Source: Shinisaurus crocodilurus
Lineage: Eukaryota > Chordata > Lepidosauria > Squamata > Shinisauridae
Length of the DNA stretch: 64,000 bases
Direction of reading: 5' to 3'
Assembly (NCBI GenBank): GCA_021292165.1
Contig: CM037878.1
Coordinates: 289,154,971-289,218,970 of the forward strand
The number at the start of each line of letters is the position of its first letter. Positions within the stretch are counted from its first letter, which is position 1. The notes below the pieces were generated by a model that was given only the letters and a program-made list of their open reading frames with translations, was not told where the DNA came from and did not search any database. Shown here one piece after another: positions 53,622 through 63,578 of the stretch. The position numbers and the translations under genes were made by a program.

Positions 53622-53910
53622 TAAGGACATAACTGTCCAGCTGGGTCAGAGCAAAGGCCTGTCTGATCCAGTATCCTGCCCCCAGGAGTGACCAGCCCAG
53701 GGCTCTCCATGGGTCCCCAGATGTTGCTGGCCTACAGCTCCCAGCATACGGTATGCTGGGAGCTGTAGGCCAGCAACATCTGGGGACCCAAGGTTGGAGA
53801 GCCATGGACCAGCCCAATGCCACCAAGAAGTCCACAAACAGGGGGTGACGGCATCTCTGTCCCCAGCATCTGGGATTCAGTGGCAGGCTGAGTGCCCCTG
53901 AGCATGGAGG
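53622..53910 (-). mobile_element. L3/CR1-like LINE 3' end (copy 5) split by MITE A7
   Basis: Minus-strand LINE sequence (CTGGGTCAGAGCAAAGGCC ... CCCCTGAGCATGGAGGTTCA) is split by a family A MITE at 53698-53806 with an exact 8-bp duplication. The LINE is therefore older than that MITE. Confidence 0.65.
53698..53806. mobile_element. Palindromic hAT-type MITE A7 with perfect 8-bp duplication
   Basis: The ends are CAGGGCTCTCC and GGAGAGCCATG. Both flanks are GACCAGCC. It is a compact, 109-bp version with a symmetrical centre, and it splits an L3-like LINE. Confidence 0.87.
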
Positions 53911-53944
53911 TTCAGTACAGCAACTGCGCCCAAAAGCTGTAGAT

Positions 53945-54067
53945 CAGGGCTCTCCAGATGTTGCTGCCCTACAGCTCCCAGAATCCCTTGCCATGAGCCA
54001 TGCTGGCTGGGTATGCTGGGAGCTGTAGGCCAGCAACATCTGGGGACCCCAACGTTGGAGAGCCCTG
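53945..54067. mobile_element. Palindromic hAT-type MITE A8
   Basis: The ends are CAGGGCTCTCC and GGAGAGCCCTG. The flanks CTGTAGAT and CTGTAGAC differ at one base. The left arm lacks the ACCTTGGGTCCC block. Confidence 0.82.
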
Positions 54068-54075
54068 CTGTAGAC

Positions 54076-55199
54076 AGACCTCTATGAACCTGTCTCATTC
54101 CTATATAAAGCCATCTCTCAGAATCTGTCATGATGTCTCCCCCTTTCCCCCTGAGCCATGTGAGACAGATGCCCCATGTACCCAGTGGCAAAGACCAGCC
54201 ATGCTTGGGGGCTGCGACAGTAGCCTAAAAGCAGAGCATGGTTGCACTTCCTCTTGTTGGATCCCAGACAGAGACTTCTCTGCAAATCCCGCTTCTGCAT
54301 GCTGCCGGAGTGCTTTTGGTGGCAGTCATGCCCGGCACCAGGATGTGGTTACTGGACAGGTCAGATTTGCTGATCTTGTCACTCTTGCGTCCAGTTTCAT
54401 GCCCTGGCACCCAAACGGCTGACATCCTGGTCTTGCGTCTGTGGCTTCCTTTTATCACTTACAAAGAGCATCCCCACTGCAGGAGCTGCTAAGCTTCACC
54501 CATCGCAGCGGGTAGAGGTGAACGGCGGGTGTTGTGGCCACACAAGTTGCATTGAGAAGAAGCGGTGTTCTGCAGATTCACAAGAAAGGGGTGTGCGTGC
54601 ATGCATTTATGTGCACATGTGGTCTGTAAATCGGTCCCCTCGGTGCACCTCATTCTTGACATGCTCCTAGAACTCCTGAAGTAGAATAGTGGTGAGTCGG
54701 ACTTGAGACGGGGTGGGTTATATCATGGAGGACGTCCCTCGGAATCATGCTTATTTTAAAAACTAAATTCAGGAATGAGTTGGAGCTTAACTGAACCTTT
54801 GTCACATATTATGCCTCTCTTCTCTCTCTCTTCTCTTTCTTAATCTGCATGGGGCTAATCCAAGCATAAACTTTTTGCAAACTGTGCCTTTTGAAATTTG
54901 CTATGGATTTCGGTAGGCCTGCATTGTGTCAGATTTAAATCCTGGATTTAATTTATGTTATGCGATTTAAATATGTTCTTTATATCCTAAAATAAAATAA
55001 AATAAAAATAAAATAAAAAATAATCCTACCCTATAACAAAGAATCCTCAGGGCAGCTCACAAAAAAAAAGAAAAAAAGAACAATTTTGAAACAGCAATAA
55101 TAAAATACGTAATGCAGTCGGTCTGATGCAGCATTAAAGTAACTTTTTCCGAAGTTGTCACCTAGGCGGGACGCTGGAGAGGTGCGTAGGCTGCCCACA
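54076..55199. other. No gene recognised
   Basis: AATAAAATAAAATAAAAATA at 54985-55010 is A-rich low complexity and may be a retroposon tail. The remainder is unique. Confidence 0.5.
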
Positions 55200-55620
55200 G
55201 CTTCTTCCTCTCCAAGTGTGTCACTGAACTGGGGTTCATTGCCACCGGAGCGACCGTGCAGTTCTTGCCGCCTGCTGCAGCCGTCGGGAGTGGCAGGCAC
55301 TGAATAAGTGGGCAGTTTCCCGCCCCCTCCCACTGTGGGGCCCCTTCTGGGACACTCCACGGTACACAACTGGCACAAAAGGAGGACGCGACTGGGAGCT
55401 GTCCCGTTTCGGATCAAAGTGGCGTGTGTGGTCGTCGGCGGAGGAGACGTGGAGAGGGGGGAAACTCCTGGGTCCATCGTGCTAAAAACGTGATGCCTGG
55501 AGGAAAAGCCGGAGCAGCAGCAGCAGCAGAGCCGTTAAGACTGACTGTGGCGCTGGGAGCGGCACATTTTATTAGGAAGTTGCAGATGCTCAGGGGGCAA
55601 ATGAGCCAAGCTAATCATAG
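55200..55620 (+). promoter_or_regulatory. Candidate 5' UTR exon or promoter region ending in a strong splice donor
   Basis: A moderately GC-rich, CpG-containing stretch ends at 55620 with AG followed by GTAAGTGTG, a near-consensus donor. It is 8 kb upstream of the P2Y acceptor, on the same strand, and a transposon-rich interval separates them. An ATG at 55490 opens a short frame with an alanine run that reaches the donor, but joined to the exon at 63579 it meets a stop within a few codons. If it is used, this is therefore leader sequence and not an extra N-terminus. No TATA box is obvious. The assignment to the P2Y gene is inference. Confidence 0.35.
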
Positions 55621-55649
55621 GTAAGTGTGAGTATGGGGGCGGGGAGGGG

Positions 55650-55725
55650 GAAGCTGTAGCTCAGTGGTGGAGCCCCCTGCTGGGGAAGGCCCTTTTCTGC
55701 CACCCTGGAGAGCCACTGCCAAATA
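55650..55725 (+). mobile_element. Second tRNA-like SINE family (T), short copy
   Basis: AAGCTGTAGCTCAGTGGTGG is followed by GAGAGCCACTGCCAAATACT. It is internally deleted and ends at a hAT insertion. Confidence 0.5.
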
Positions 55726-55735
55726 CTGTATAGAC

Positions 55736-56169
55736 CAGTGATGGCGAACCTATGGCACGCGTGCCACAGCTGGCACGCAGGGACCTCTCTGTGGGCACTC
55801 GAGCCATTGGTTGCCAGATCGCGAAAAGACCGTCCCCTTCTGCATTCAGCGTCGGGTTTCCATAGTAACTCCTCTCCACTCATTCCTCGCTGGCCTCCAC
55901 AGGCAGGCACACTCCAACATCTCCACCCCCAGAAGCGGACTGCGCAGGCACCCAGCCCTCCTTCTAACTGAACAGACAGCTCAGAAGCACAGCGCGTGCG
56001 CGCCCGAATCTTTGCGCGCCCGGTGGAGAGCCATGCCCTGAGACAGAGCGGGGCGCGATTAACTAGTGCCCCCTCCTCCTTCCTGCCAAATTGAAGGCAC
56101 TTTGAAATAAATAAGTTGGTTTTGTGTTGCAGTTTGGGCACTTGGGCTCAAAAAGGTTCGCCATCACTG
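55736..56169. mobile_element. Non-autonomous hAT-Charlie-like element, OC1-like ends
   Basis: This 434-bp element has terminal repeats CAGTGATGGCGAACCTATGG and AGGTTCGCCATCACTG. A perfect 8-bp duplication GTATAGAC flanks it on both sides. The right subterminal block (inverse of GTTTGGGCACTTGGGCTC) resembles the OposCharlie1 (OC1) hAT group, known for patchy distribution in tetrapods. No transposase frame is present. Identification of the subgroup is from memory of the ends and should be treated as tentative. Confidence 0.8.
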
Positions 56170-56177
56170 GTATAGAC

Positions 56178-56716
56178 TATAGTCCAGCCTTCCCCAACCT
56201 GGTGCTGACGAGCCATTATCGTTTTCCTCTTCCTTCCCAGAAGCTCCTTCTGCTGGGCTTCTTGACGCCTGCACTCGCAGCTGCTTTCTCTGCCAAGTGG
56301 ATCTCAAAGCGAAGGGATCCTGGGCCAGCTGCTCACACGGTCTTCCGCTGACCAGGGGGGGGGGGGTCAGCCTGGCACTGTCTGTGACCCGCCCGGAGAT
56401 GTCCGTCTCTCCGCAGAGAGGGCAACTCCTCTGCAGTCTCTTAAGGTACCGGCTTTAAGCAGATAAAAAAATAATAAAGCCAACACACGGCTGCGCTGGA
56501 GAGGTCTTGCGTTTCCTTCCCCCGTTTGGGCTTCCCGTCTTGGCGGTGGTTAGTGTGGCTCCCTGATTGTCTCGTTGTGAAAGGGGGGGGGGGAAATGTT
56601 GGCCTTCTTCTGGGCCAGATCTGTGCAAAGAAGCACGAGGCTGTAGAACAGGGCTGGTGTGGGAGACCTCTTTTCTGTCAAGGCTCGCGTTCTTTGGGGG
56701 GGTAATCTGTTACCCC

Positions 56717-56785
<69 letters not shown>

Positions 56786-57120
56786 CACACAATTTCCAGA
56801 GGTCTGAACTGATTGCACACAGGGCACTTTTGATATGAGGCAAAGGGTCACAGTTTGCCCACCTCTGCTGTAGAAGAACCAACTTTCCCAGAAACCCACC
56901 TGCCTTTTTCACAGTGCAGATTTGAACCACCGGTAGGGGCGGCTGGGCTACGCCATTTTTCAGATGCGGAGGTGGGCACTGCTTTTCCTTCTCTACTCAG
57001 GGTGGCACTAACTGACTGCTCGAGGCTGTTCATGTTCTTTGAGTGGCCCTGTCCCTGGAAGTTTTGCAACCTGGGTGGCTGGCTGCTTAGCCACATGGAA
57101 CTTGGGAGGTTTCCCTAGAA
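56178..57120. other. No gene recognised
   Basis: Only the CT/CA microsatellite stands out. GC content is raised near 56250-56520. Confidence 0.5.
56719..56790. repeat. (CT)n(CA)n compound microsatellite
   Basis: About sixteen CT units pass directly into about eighteen CA units with one interruption. This is the longest simple repeat in the window. Confidence 0.92.
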
Positions 57121-57185
57121 CAGTGTTCTCCAACCTTGGGTCCCCAGATGTTTTTGGCCTACAACTCCCAGCATGCCCCAGCCAG
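57121..57185. mobile_element. Palindromic hAT-type MITE A9, left half only
   Basis: CAGTGTTCTCCAACCTTGGG runs to the centre (CCCCAGCCAG), where RTE copy R7 begins. No right half was found beyond R7 or the adjoining SINE. Confidence 0.75.
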
Positions 57186-57617
57186 TGTCATCATCACCAG
57201 GCGATCACTCGTGACCGAGTAAGATTGTCTTCCGGGATAAAAGGAGGAAATTCTAAAGGAGATTGTGTAGACTCTAGCGATGGGTCCGTAAGTGACTGTG
57301 GAGGCCAATTCTAGATCCACACAGCTTCCCACAGTGAGGACACAGGTTACCAGATAGAAGATGGTCCTGTAAAGGATTCATTTGACGTGCTTTTCGCTTA
57401 GCACGTTTCTCCCTTTCACCTTGCACTCGGGCTTCTTCAAAGTCCATGGAACCTTTGTGAAAGGCCAACCTCCATTTAGATCGTTCATGGGCCAGAGCTT
57501 CCCAGTTTTCGATGTTTATATTGCATTTTTTTAGATTTGCCTTATGAACATCTTTAAACCTCTTATGTTGACCACCGATATTCCGCTTTCCATCCTTGAG
57601 TTGGGAGTAGAGTAACT
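57186..57617 (-). mobile_element. RTE LINE 3' end (copy R7)
   Basis: A minus-strand, 5'-truncated copy of 430 bases has an intact C-terminal finger frame (57274-57468). Its tail (TCATCATCACC) is inserted at the centre of a family A MITE whose left half ends at 57185. Its truncated end joins a squamate SINE at 57618 directly. Confidence 0.85.
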
Positions 57618-57852
57618 AGTGGTGAGAGTGTTGGACTGGGACTCAGGAGATCTGGGTTCTAGTCCCCACTCGGACATGAAACTCACTGGGTGACTTTGGG
57701 CCAGTCACTGCCTCTCAGCCTAACCTACCTCACAGGGTTGTTGTGAGGATAAAATGGAGAGGAGGAGGAGGAGGATTATGTAAGCCACCTTGAGTTCCTT
57801 GCAGGAAAAAAGGCGGGGTATAAATGTAATAAATAAATAAATAATAAATAAA
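57618..57852 (+). mobile_element. tRNA-derived squamate SINE (copy 7)
   Basis: It starts within box A (AGTGGTGAGAGTGTTGG), directly at the truncated end of RTE copy R7. Box B is GATCTGGGTTCTAGTCCCC. The tail is GGCGGGGTATAAATGTAATA and AATA repeats. Confidence 0.88.
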
Positions 57853-57982
57853 ATCCTTCCCTATCCTGGTGCCCTCCAGATGAGTTGGACTACAGCTCCC
57901 ATAATACCCAGCCAATGCCCAGTCTGGTTCAGGATGATGGGGATTGTAGTCCAACACATCTGGAGGTCACCGGGCTGGGGAA
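57853..57982. mobile_element. Palindromic MITE, family C (copy 5)
   Basis: GGTGCCCTCCAGATGAGTTG, GACTACAGCTCCCATAATAC and the inverse GATTGTAGTCCAACACATCT are clear. It directly follows a squamate SINE tail. Confidence 0.7.
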
Positions 57983-59262
57983 AACTGGCTAACGCTGTGG
58001 GCCCAGGAGACCATTTGCATCTTGGAGAGTAAGGAATGTGTGTGTGTGCCCCATCACCTTGCGCACTCCCAGATTTGTACTGAGCTGAGAGCTCATCAGC
58101 ACTTGGAAGAATCTCAGTTATTTCTTCCTTGTGTTTTTTAAAAGAGCAACATTCTGGCCCTCAAGGCTGGGAAGATAAGCCCGAGGGGGGGAAATGCATA
58201 AGAGATGCCTAATGACAACTCAGAAGTTCTGTACGTATGGGAGGAGATTTCCAGCACTTCCAACTCCAAGTTACATTCCTTGACCAGAATAGAGCTTAGC
58301 CCCCTCTTTGAGCCCAGTAGAAGCAGAACCAGTTATGAAAATATGATAATGCATTTACCTAATTTATTCCCATTTTTCCTAGGGGGGGGGGAATTTGGGG
58401 ATATATTCCTTATCCATTGAGCACAGGGTAGATCCAGCCACGGGATGTGATGGACTCTTGACAGAGGCCAGGCAAGAAGCCACCTTTGAGTCCTCTGTGC
58501 TTGTTAGATTCTGCGGCCCTGCACAGATTGTGGTTTGACATGAGGATGTGTGTGCGTGCACACACTTGCTCCTTTGTTGCCCGCATTTGTTGATACATCA
58601 TCTCTAGTGCTTCCTGTTTAGCTTGTACATTCAGGATCATGAAAGCTCTTTATTTAAAAAATAACTGCCAGAGGGCTCACGACGCACTGTCCCCTCTGAA
58701 CGTGGATCCTGCAAAGACTGGCCTGACCTATTCCGCTGCCCCAAAGACACCACGCGGCAAAATCCGGCAACTGTACCTCAGGGTCTCTTGCCAAGTTACA
58801 AAAGTTGCTAGGATGCAATGAACCCCACATGATCCCGGAAACACCACAATCACGAATGCCCAGTCAGGTAAGAATTACTAGGGATACACCAGCAAACACG
58901 AGCAACGCCAGTCTCAAAACACAGTCGGCACGGGCATAACAAGAACACCTGTGTTGTCGTTATTATTCCATCAGCTTACATGGTGCTTTACGAAGCACAA
59001 AAGCACAGTGCCCTGCCCTGAGGAGCTTGCAATCTGCAATCTAAAATTTGACGCAGGGGAGACAGAGGAACAGGGAGGGAGGGAGGGAGGGAGGGAGGGA
59101 GACAAAGGCAGAGGTGAATAGGGAAAGAGAATGTGCATAGATTTTGTTGCAGACAGGAATGGGACCTAAGGGGTCATATCCTAATATTACTAAATAATAT
59201 TATTTTTTGGACAACCTTCTGCAGTTGTAAGAATGTGCAAGCTTTTGAATGACACATCACTC
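57983..59262. other. No gene recognised
   Basis: Unique-looking sequence with the GGGA repeat near its end and no conserved frame. Confidence 0.5.
59072..59101. repeat. (GGGA)n microsatellite
   Basis: About seven GGGA units lie within unique sequence. Confidence 0.88.
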
Positions 59263-59597
59263 TAGAGGCGGTGTTAGGGGGTGGCCCAGTAGGGCTGGAG
59301 CCCCGAATCTCTGGGAGACCCTCCAGGGGCCCTGAGGATCTCTGTTGCATCCGATCAGCTGGCTTTTTGCCCACACGGGCCTGACCTGCTTCCACCTCCC
59401 TGAATCTTTCTGCCTGAGGTTTTTCCCGATATCAGATGCCCTCCTCTCCCCTGTCTGTACATCCCTTTTTACAAATAGGGGGTGTCCTTAGGAGACAGGG
59501 CCCTTTACAGACTTTAGAGCATATGTAAATTAACATGTGCAAATTTGTGTTTTTTGTTTGTTTTTTTGTCCTGTGGGCCTGAGTTCCCGATCCCCTG
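59263..59597 (-). mobile_element. hAT-type element, family B (copy B5), one end eroded
   Basis: AGAGGCGGTGTTAGGGGGTG begins the inverse copy. The conserved GTACATCCCTTTTTACAAAT block follows, and the far end (GATCCCCTG) lacks the CACCGCCCCTG terminus. Confidence 0.65.
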
Positions 59598-59634
59598 CAT
59601 CATGCTGATGGAGATGCAACACCGGCTGCAACAC

Positions 59635-59779
59635 CTGTGGCTCACGCTGGCTCAGCTTGTCTGAGCGTGGAAAGCTAAGCAGGGTCAGGCCTGGTTATTA
59701 CTTGGATGGGAGACCCCTCCTCCAGTTTCCTCCATTGAGCAGGCTCCTTCTAGCTGTATAGATCTATGAAATCTATGAA
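59635..59779 (+). mobile_element. 5S-derived SINE (copy V6)
   Basis: It starts TGTGGCTCACGCTGGCTCAG, as in V5. It has the box A region AAGCTAAGCAGGGTCAGGCC, and an internal deletion removes most of the CR1-like segment before ATCTATGAAATCTATGA. Confidence 0.78.
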
Positions 59780-60078
59780 CACACACACCCCTTTTCTGTC
59801 TCCCGCTGCAATTGCAGTCTCTTCCTCTGTGTCACAAAGCTGCCACCTACTGGCACATAAGAATTATGACAGGAGGCATGTTTCCTCTAGTCCAGCGTCA
59901 ACTGATCAATTGAGTTGTGTGTGATTTCTCAAGCCCATTAGGTAGCAAGCAAGACTCTGAAGGCTGCATCCACGTGAACCAAGGCTTACTCAGAAGCAAG
60001 TGCCTTACTTCGGTAGTGTTCACATGTGCTTTATGCATCCGCCACCCTTTCCAGCTGGAGCGCAGAGGCACTTGAGAT

Positions 60079-60622
60079 CATAGAATCATAGAATCATAGA
60101 AAAGTAGAGTTGGAAGGGGCCTACAAGGCCATCGAGTCCAACCCCCTGCTCAATGCAGGAATCCAGATCAAAGCATCTCTGACAGATGTCTGTCCAGCCG
60201 CACCTTGAATGCCTCCAGAGTGGGAGAGCCCACCACCTCCCTAGGTAGTTGGTTCCATTGTCGTATTGCTCTGACAGTCAGGAAATTTTTCCTGATGTTT
60301 AGGTGGAATCTGGGTTCCTGTAACTTGAGCCCATGATTCCGTGTCCTGCAAACTGGGATGAACGAGAAGAGATCTTTGCCCTCTTCTGTGTGACATCCCT
60401 TCAAATACTGGAAGAGTGCGATCATATCTCCCCTCAGTCTCCTCTTCTGAAGGCTAAACATGCCCAGTTCTTTCAGTCTCTCCTCATAGGGCCTTGTTTC
60501 CAGTCCCTTTATCATCCTTGTTGCCCTCCTCTGAACCCTCTCCAGTTTGTCTATGTCCTTGTTAAAGTGAGGTGCCCAGAACTGGACGCAGTACTCAAGA
60601 TGAGGCCTAACCAGTGCCGAGA
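60079..60622 (-). mobile_element. CR1 LINE 3' end (copy 2)
   Basis: A minus-strand copy has three inverse tail units (AGAATCATAGAATCATAG) at its left. A clean frame at 60168-60515 reads [20 protein letters not shown] and ends in [17 protein letters not shown], the canonical CR1 C-terminus. It is 5'-truncated at about 60622. Confidence 0.9.
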
Positions 60623-61213
60623 TAATCCAGTCCTTCCATCAGGGAATTCCGAGACTTAATATATATATTTTTTGAACTTGATACACAGTGATAACACCAA
60701 ATTGAGCCATAAGTGCTGCCATACAACCAGGAAAGCCCACTTCCATCAGATTAGCAGAATATCTCGCATGAAGGGTTTATTTTGCATTCTTTGGCTGCAG
60801 CAGAAGCCACAAAATAGCAATCCATTGGAAAGGCCCATCAAATCCCACGTGGTTGCCATCCGGTTTAAACACATCTGGGATTGCTTAATAATGGAAAAGA
60901 TCCCTAATCAAATTAAGGCAGCAAAGGGACAGGCTAAGGCAAAAATGCTCTGAGTTACTTGGCATCCTTTTCTGAAGCATGTTTATCACTTCCCATACAG
61001 CTGAAACTCTACCCAGTCAATAGAAAACAGTTACAGTTGCTATTTATTTATATTTGAAATGCATTAAAAGTTTCTTCATCTTCTATCGGTTGCCAGCCAG
61101 ATGGGCGATAAATAAATGTAAATAATAAATAAATAAAAATTCTATTGGGCTGTTAGATCTGTGTCCTAGGAGATGTCTGTTGTATATGTTTTATTTATTT
61201 ATTTTATTCATTT
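60623..61213. other. No gene recognised; LINE tail-like end
   Basis: GTTGCCAGCCAGATGGGCGA and AATAAATGTAAATAATAAAT at 61089-61135 match 20763-20806 and look like a LINE or SINE 3' end of unidentified family. Confidence 0.45.
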
Positions 61214-61442
61214 AAAAGAGCCCTGCTGGATCAGACCAAGGGTCCATCTAGTCCAGCCTTCTGTTCACACCACGGCCAACCAGCTGCCCATGGGAAACCC
61301 ACAAGCAGGACATGAGTGCAACAGCAGCTTCCCTGCCCATCTTCCCCAGCAATTGGAGTACATGGGCATACTGCCTCTGATACTGGAGGGAGCATATAGC
61401 CATCAGGACTAGTAGCCATGGATAGCCTTCTCCTCCATGAAT
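61214..61442 (-). mobile_element. L3/CR1-like LINE 3' end (copy 3)
   Basis: The minus-strand landmarks are AAGAGCCCTGCTGGATCAGA, GGCCAACCAGCTGCCCAT and ATATAGCCATCAGGACTAGT. It is 5'-truncated, and a CR1 fragment follows immediately. Confidence 0.7.
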
Positions 61443-61608
61443 TTCATAGAATCATAGAAAAGTAGAGTTGGAAGGGGCCTACAAGGCCATCGAGTCCAAC
61501 CCCCTGCTCAACGCAGGAATCCAGGTCAAAGCATCCCCGACAGATGGCCGTCCAGCTGCACCTTGCATGCCTCCAGAGTGGGAGAGCCCACCAGCCTCCC
61601 TAGGTCCA
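61443..61608 (-). mobile_element. CR1 LINE 3' end (copy 4)
   Basis: A minus-strand tail fragment (AGAATCATAGAAAAGTAGAG and the following 3' UTR) directly abuts the L3-like copy at 61214-61442. Confidence 0.75.
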
Positions 61609-62489
61609 ATCCTGTTTTAAAGCCCTCCAAAGTGGTGGCCATCACCACATCTTGTGGAAGTGAAAAAAACTCAGAACATTTCTGCTTTAGCGTGTCCCTT
61701 TGCCACCTTAATTTGATGAGGGATCTTTTCCATTTATTTTGGGTAGTAATTTTGGGGGGTCTTGCATGGTACCTGTGCGTATATCTGCATTTGGTGCTGT
61801 AGAGGGAAATTTGGAAGTGCAGGCACTCATCATGACAGTTACTGTAGCACTCCCCCCCGCCGGAGGGTCAAAAAATACAGGCAACTCTGTTGATTTGTGT
61901 GTGCGTGCATGTGTGTATTCTATATGCCTTCTGTAAAGCGAATGGATCCTAATTACCCATTCAAAGCAAGGCACCCCAAAATGCTTTGCACTACAATCGC
62001 TCACAGCAATACATTGTTGCCGGGAAAATCCATTCCTCTCCAGCTCCTGTCAGGATTGCCGCTAAGCCCAGGGGGAACAGGGAGCTCTGAGGGTTGGGTG
62101 GCAGAAGGCGTTGTTGTCTTGCTAATCCGAAAGTCACGGTCCAGCAAACCTACCAAGCAGCAAACAGGAAACTTCTTAAGTATTGTGAGGATGTTTGGGT
62201 ACTGAAGCCTGAAATCCAAACTGTGGTGCAGAATTGGGCTTCCCAAGAATTCCAGCTTCCTCGTTTTCTTTGTTTACCTTGTGAAGAAATCAAGTTCCTA
62301 GTCCTCATGGTCCACTTGAAGAAATCAAGTTCCTAGTCCTTTGACCCTGCGAGCCGTGGCTCCACTGCACCCCCGCATGCATTGTCTAAAAGATGCACTG
62401 TCTTGTAGCTTGGGGGTGCTCTTGCATCCAGCACCTGTCACTAGAGGCACAGGTAGACGCGGTGGCACGGAGCACCTTTTATCAGCTTA
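61609..62489. other. No gene recognised
   Basis: Unique-looking sequence with a 24-bp duplication at 62282-62340. No exon could be supported. Confidence 0.5.
62282..62340. repeat. 24-bp direct duplication
   Basis: TGAAGAAATCAAGTTCCTAG plus TCCT occurs at 62282-62305 and again at 62317-62340, separated by 11 bases. Confidence 0.85.
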
Positions 62490-63245
62490 GGCTGATATAC
62501 CAACTACAGTCCTTATCTGGACAGAGATAGCCTAGCTACAGTTATCCATGCTCTGGCAACCTCTCGTCTGGATGACTGCAATGTGTTATACGTGGGGCTG
62601 CCTTTGAAAACAGTCCGGAAAATCCAGCTGGTCCAAAATAGGGCAGCAAGTTTGCTAACGGGGTCCGGCCAACGTGATCATATTAGGCCAGGTGCTTTAC
62701 CATCTGCAGTGGCTGGCAGTCCATGTCTGGGACCGATTCAAAGTGCTGGTATTAACTTACAAAGCCCTAAGTGGCTTGGGGCCAGGTTACCTGAAGGAAT
62801 GTTTCCTCCTATATATATATACCTGCCTGGACCCTAAGATCACCCTCAGTGGTCCTTCTCCGGGAGCCCCTGCCAAAGGAAGTGAGGTGGGTGCCTACTA
62901 AGAAGGGGGCCTTTTCTGCTGTGGCACCCTGGCTGCGGAATGAACTTCCCAGAGAGGCTCGCCTGGCGCCTGCATTATGTTCTTTCCAGGGCCAGGTGAA
63001 GACCTTCCTACTTTCCCAGGCATTTCAGTCTCTCGGTTTCTGTTGTTTTAAATCTGTTACTGTATTTTAAATCTTTGCATTGCTGCTAGGTTTTACTTTG
63101 GTTTTTACTTCTATTTTATACTGTAGTTTTACACTCTTAAGCTTTTGTAGTGCATCTTTTGTTGTATTTTATGGTTTTACTTGTTGTGAACCACCCAGAG
63201 AGCTTCGGCTATTGGGTGGCATAGAAATGTAATAAAATAAAAAGT
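62490..63245 (+). mobile_element. L2-type LINE 3' end (copy 4, longest)
   Basis: The encoded remnants are LDDCNVLYVGLPLKTVRKIQ, LTYKALSGLGPGYLKE and NELPREARLAPALCSFQGQV, with frameshifts between them. The 3' UTR ends GAACCACCCAGAGAGCTTCG, GGGTGGCATAGAAATG and AATAAAATAAAAAG. It lies 330 bases upstream of the P2Y exon. Confidence 0.85.
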
Positions 63246-63559
63246 AAGACAAAATGTAATGAAATAAAAAGTAAAAACAAAACAAAACCCATGGTCTTAA
63301 GACAATGAATTCTAGTGCACTGGGGCCACAACCCAGAAGTCCCCACTCCCCAGCAGTCCCTTCCTCCCCCAGCAGAGAGGTCCCCAATCCAGATCTCGGC
63401 TCACGCGAGGTCTCGTTTGGAGAGAGAGATCTGATTTACATTAAACTGTTTGGGATGCGGATGCTCTGATTTCAGTTACAAGCCTGCAACAACACTCCCC
63501 TCCCAAGCCCCTGAGATAGGATGGGATAGAAAGCTAGAGAGAGCAAATGAACGTAACTG
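63246..63559 (+). other. Intron sequence upstream of the P2Y coding exon
   Basis: It lies between an L2 tail and the splice acceptor. It is A-rich at its start and contains GAGAGAGA at 63421. It is presumably intronic if the acceptor is used. Confidence 0.55.
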
Positions 63560-63578
63560 CTGTCTGTCTTACCCACAG
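63560..63578 (+). promoter_or_regulatory. Splice acceptor of the P2Y coding exon
   Basis: A CTGTCTGTCTTACCCACAG sequence gives a pyrimidine-rich tract followed by CAG immediately before the exon. P2Y receptors usually keep the whole coding sequence in one exon with one or more upstream 5' UTR exons, which fits. A GTAAGT at 63634-63639 lies inside this exon, before the ATG, and could act as an alternative donor that removes the start region. Confidence 0.7.

Noticed and set aside
55490..55624. A coding N-terminal exon beginning MPGGKAG
   Set aside because: The alanine run comes from a GCA repeat, the frame meets a stop soon after joining the P2Y exon, and no family match is evident. At most it is leader sequence.
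60672..60953. A 93-codon frame after the CR1 copy
   Set aside because: It has no recognisable domain, no splice context and ordinary length for chance in AT-rich DNA.
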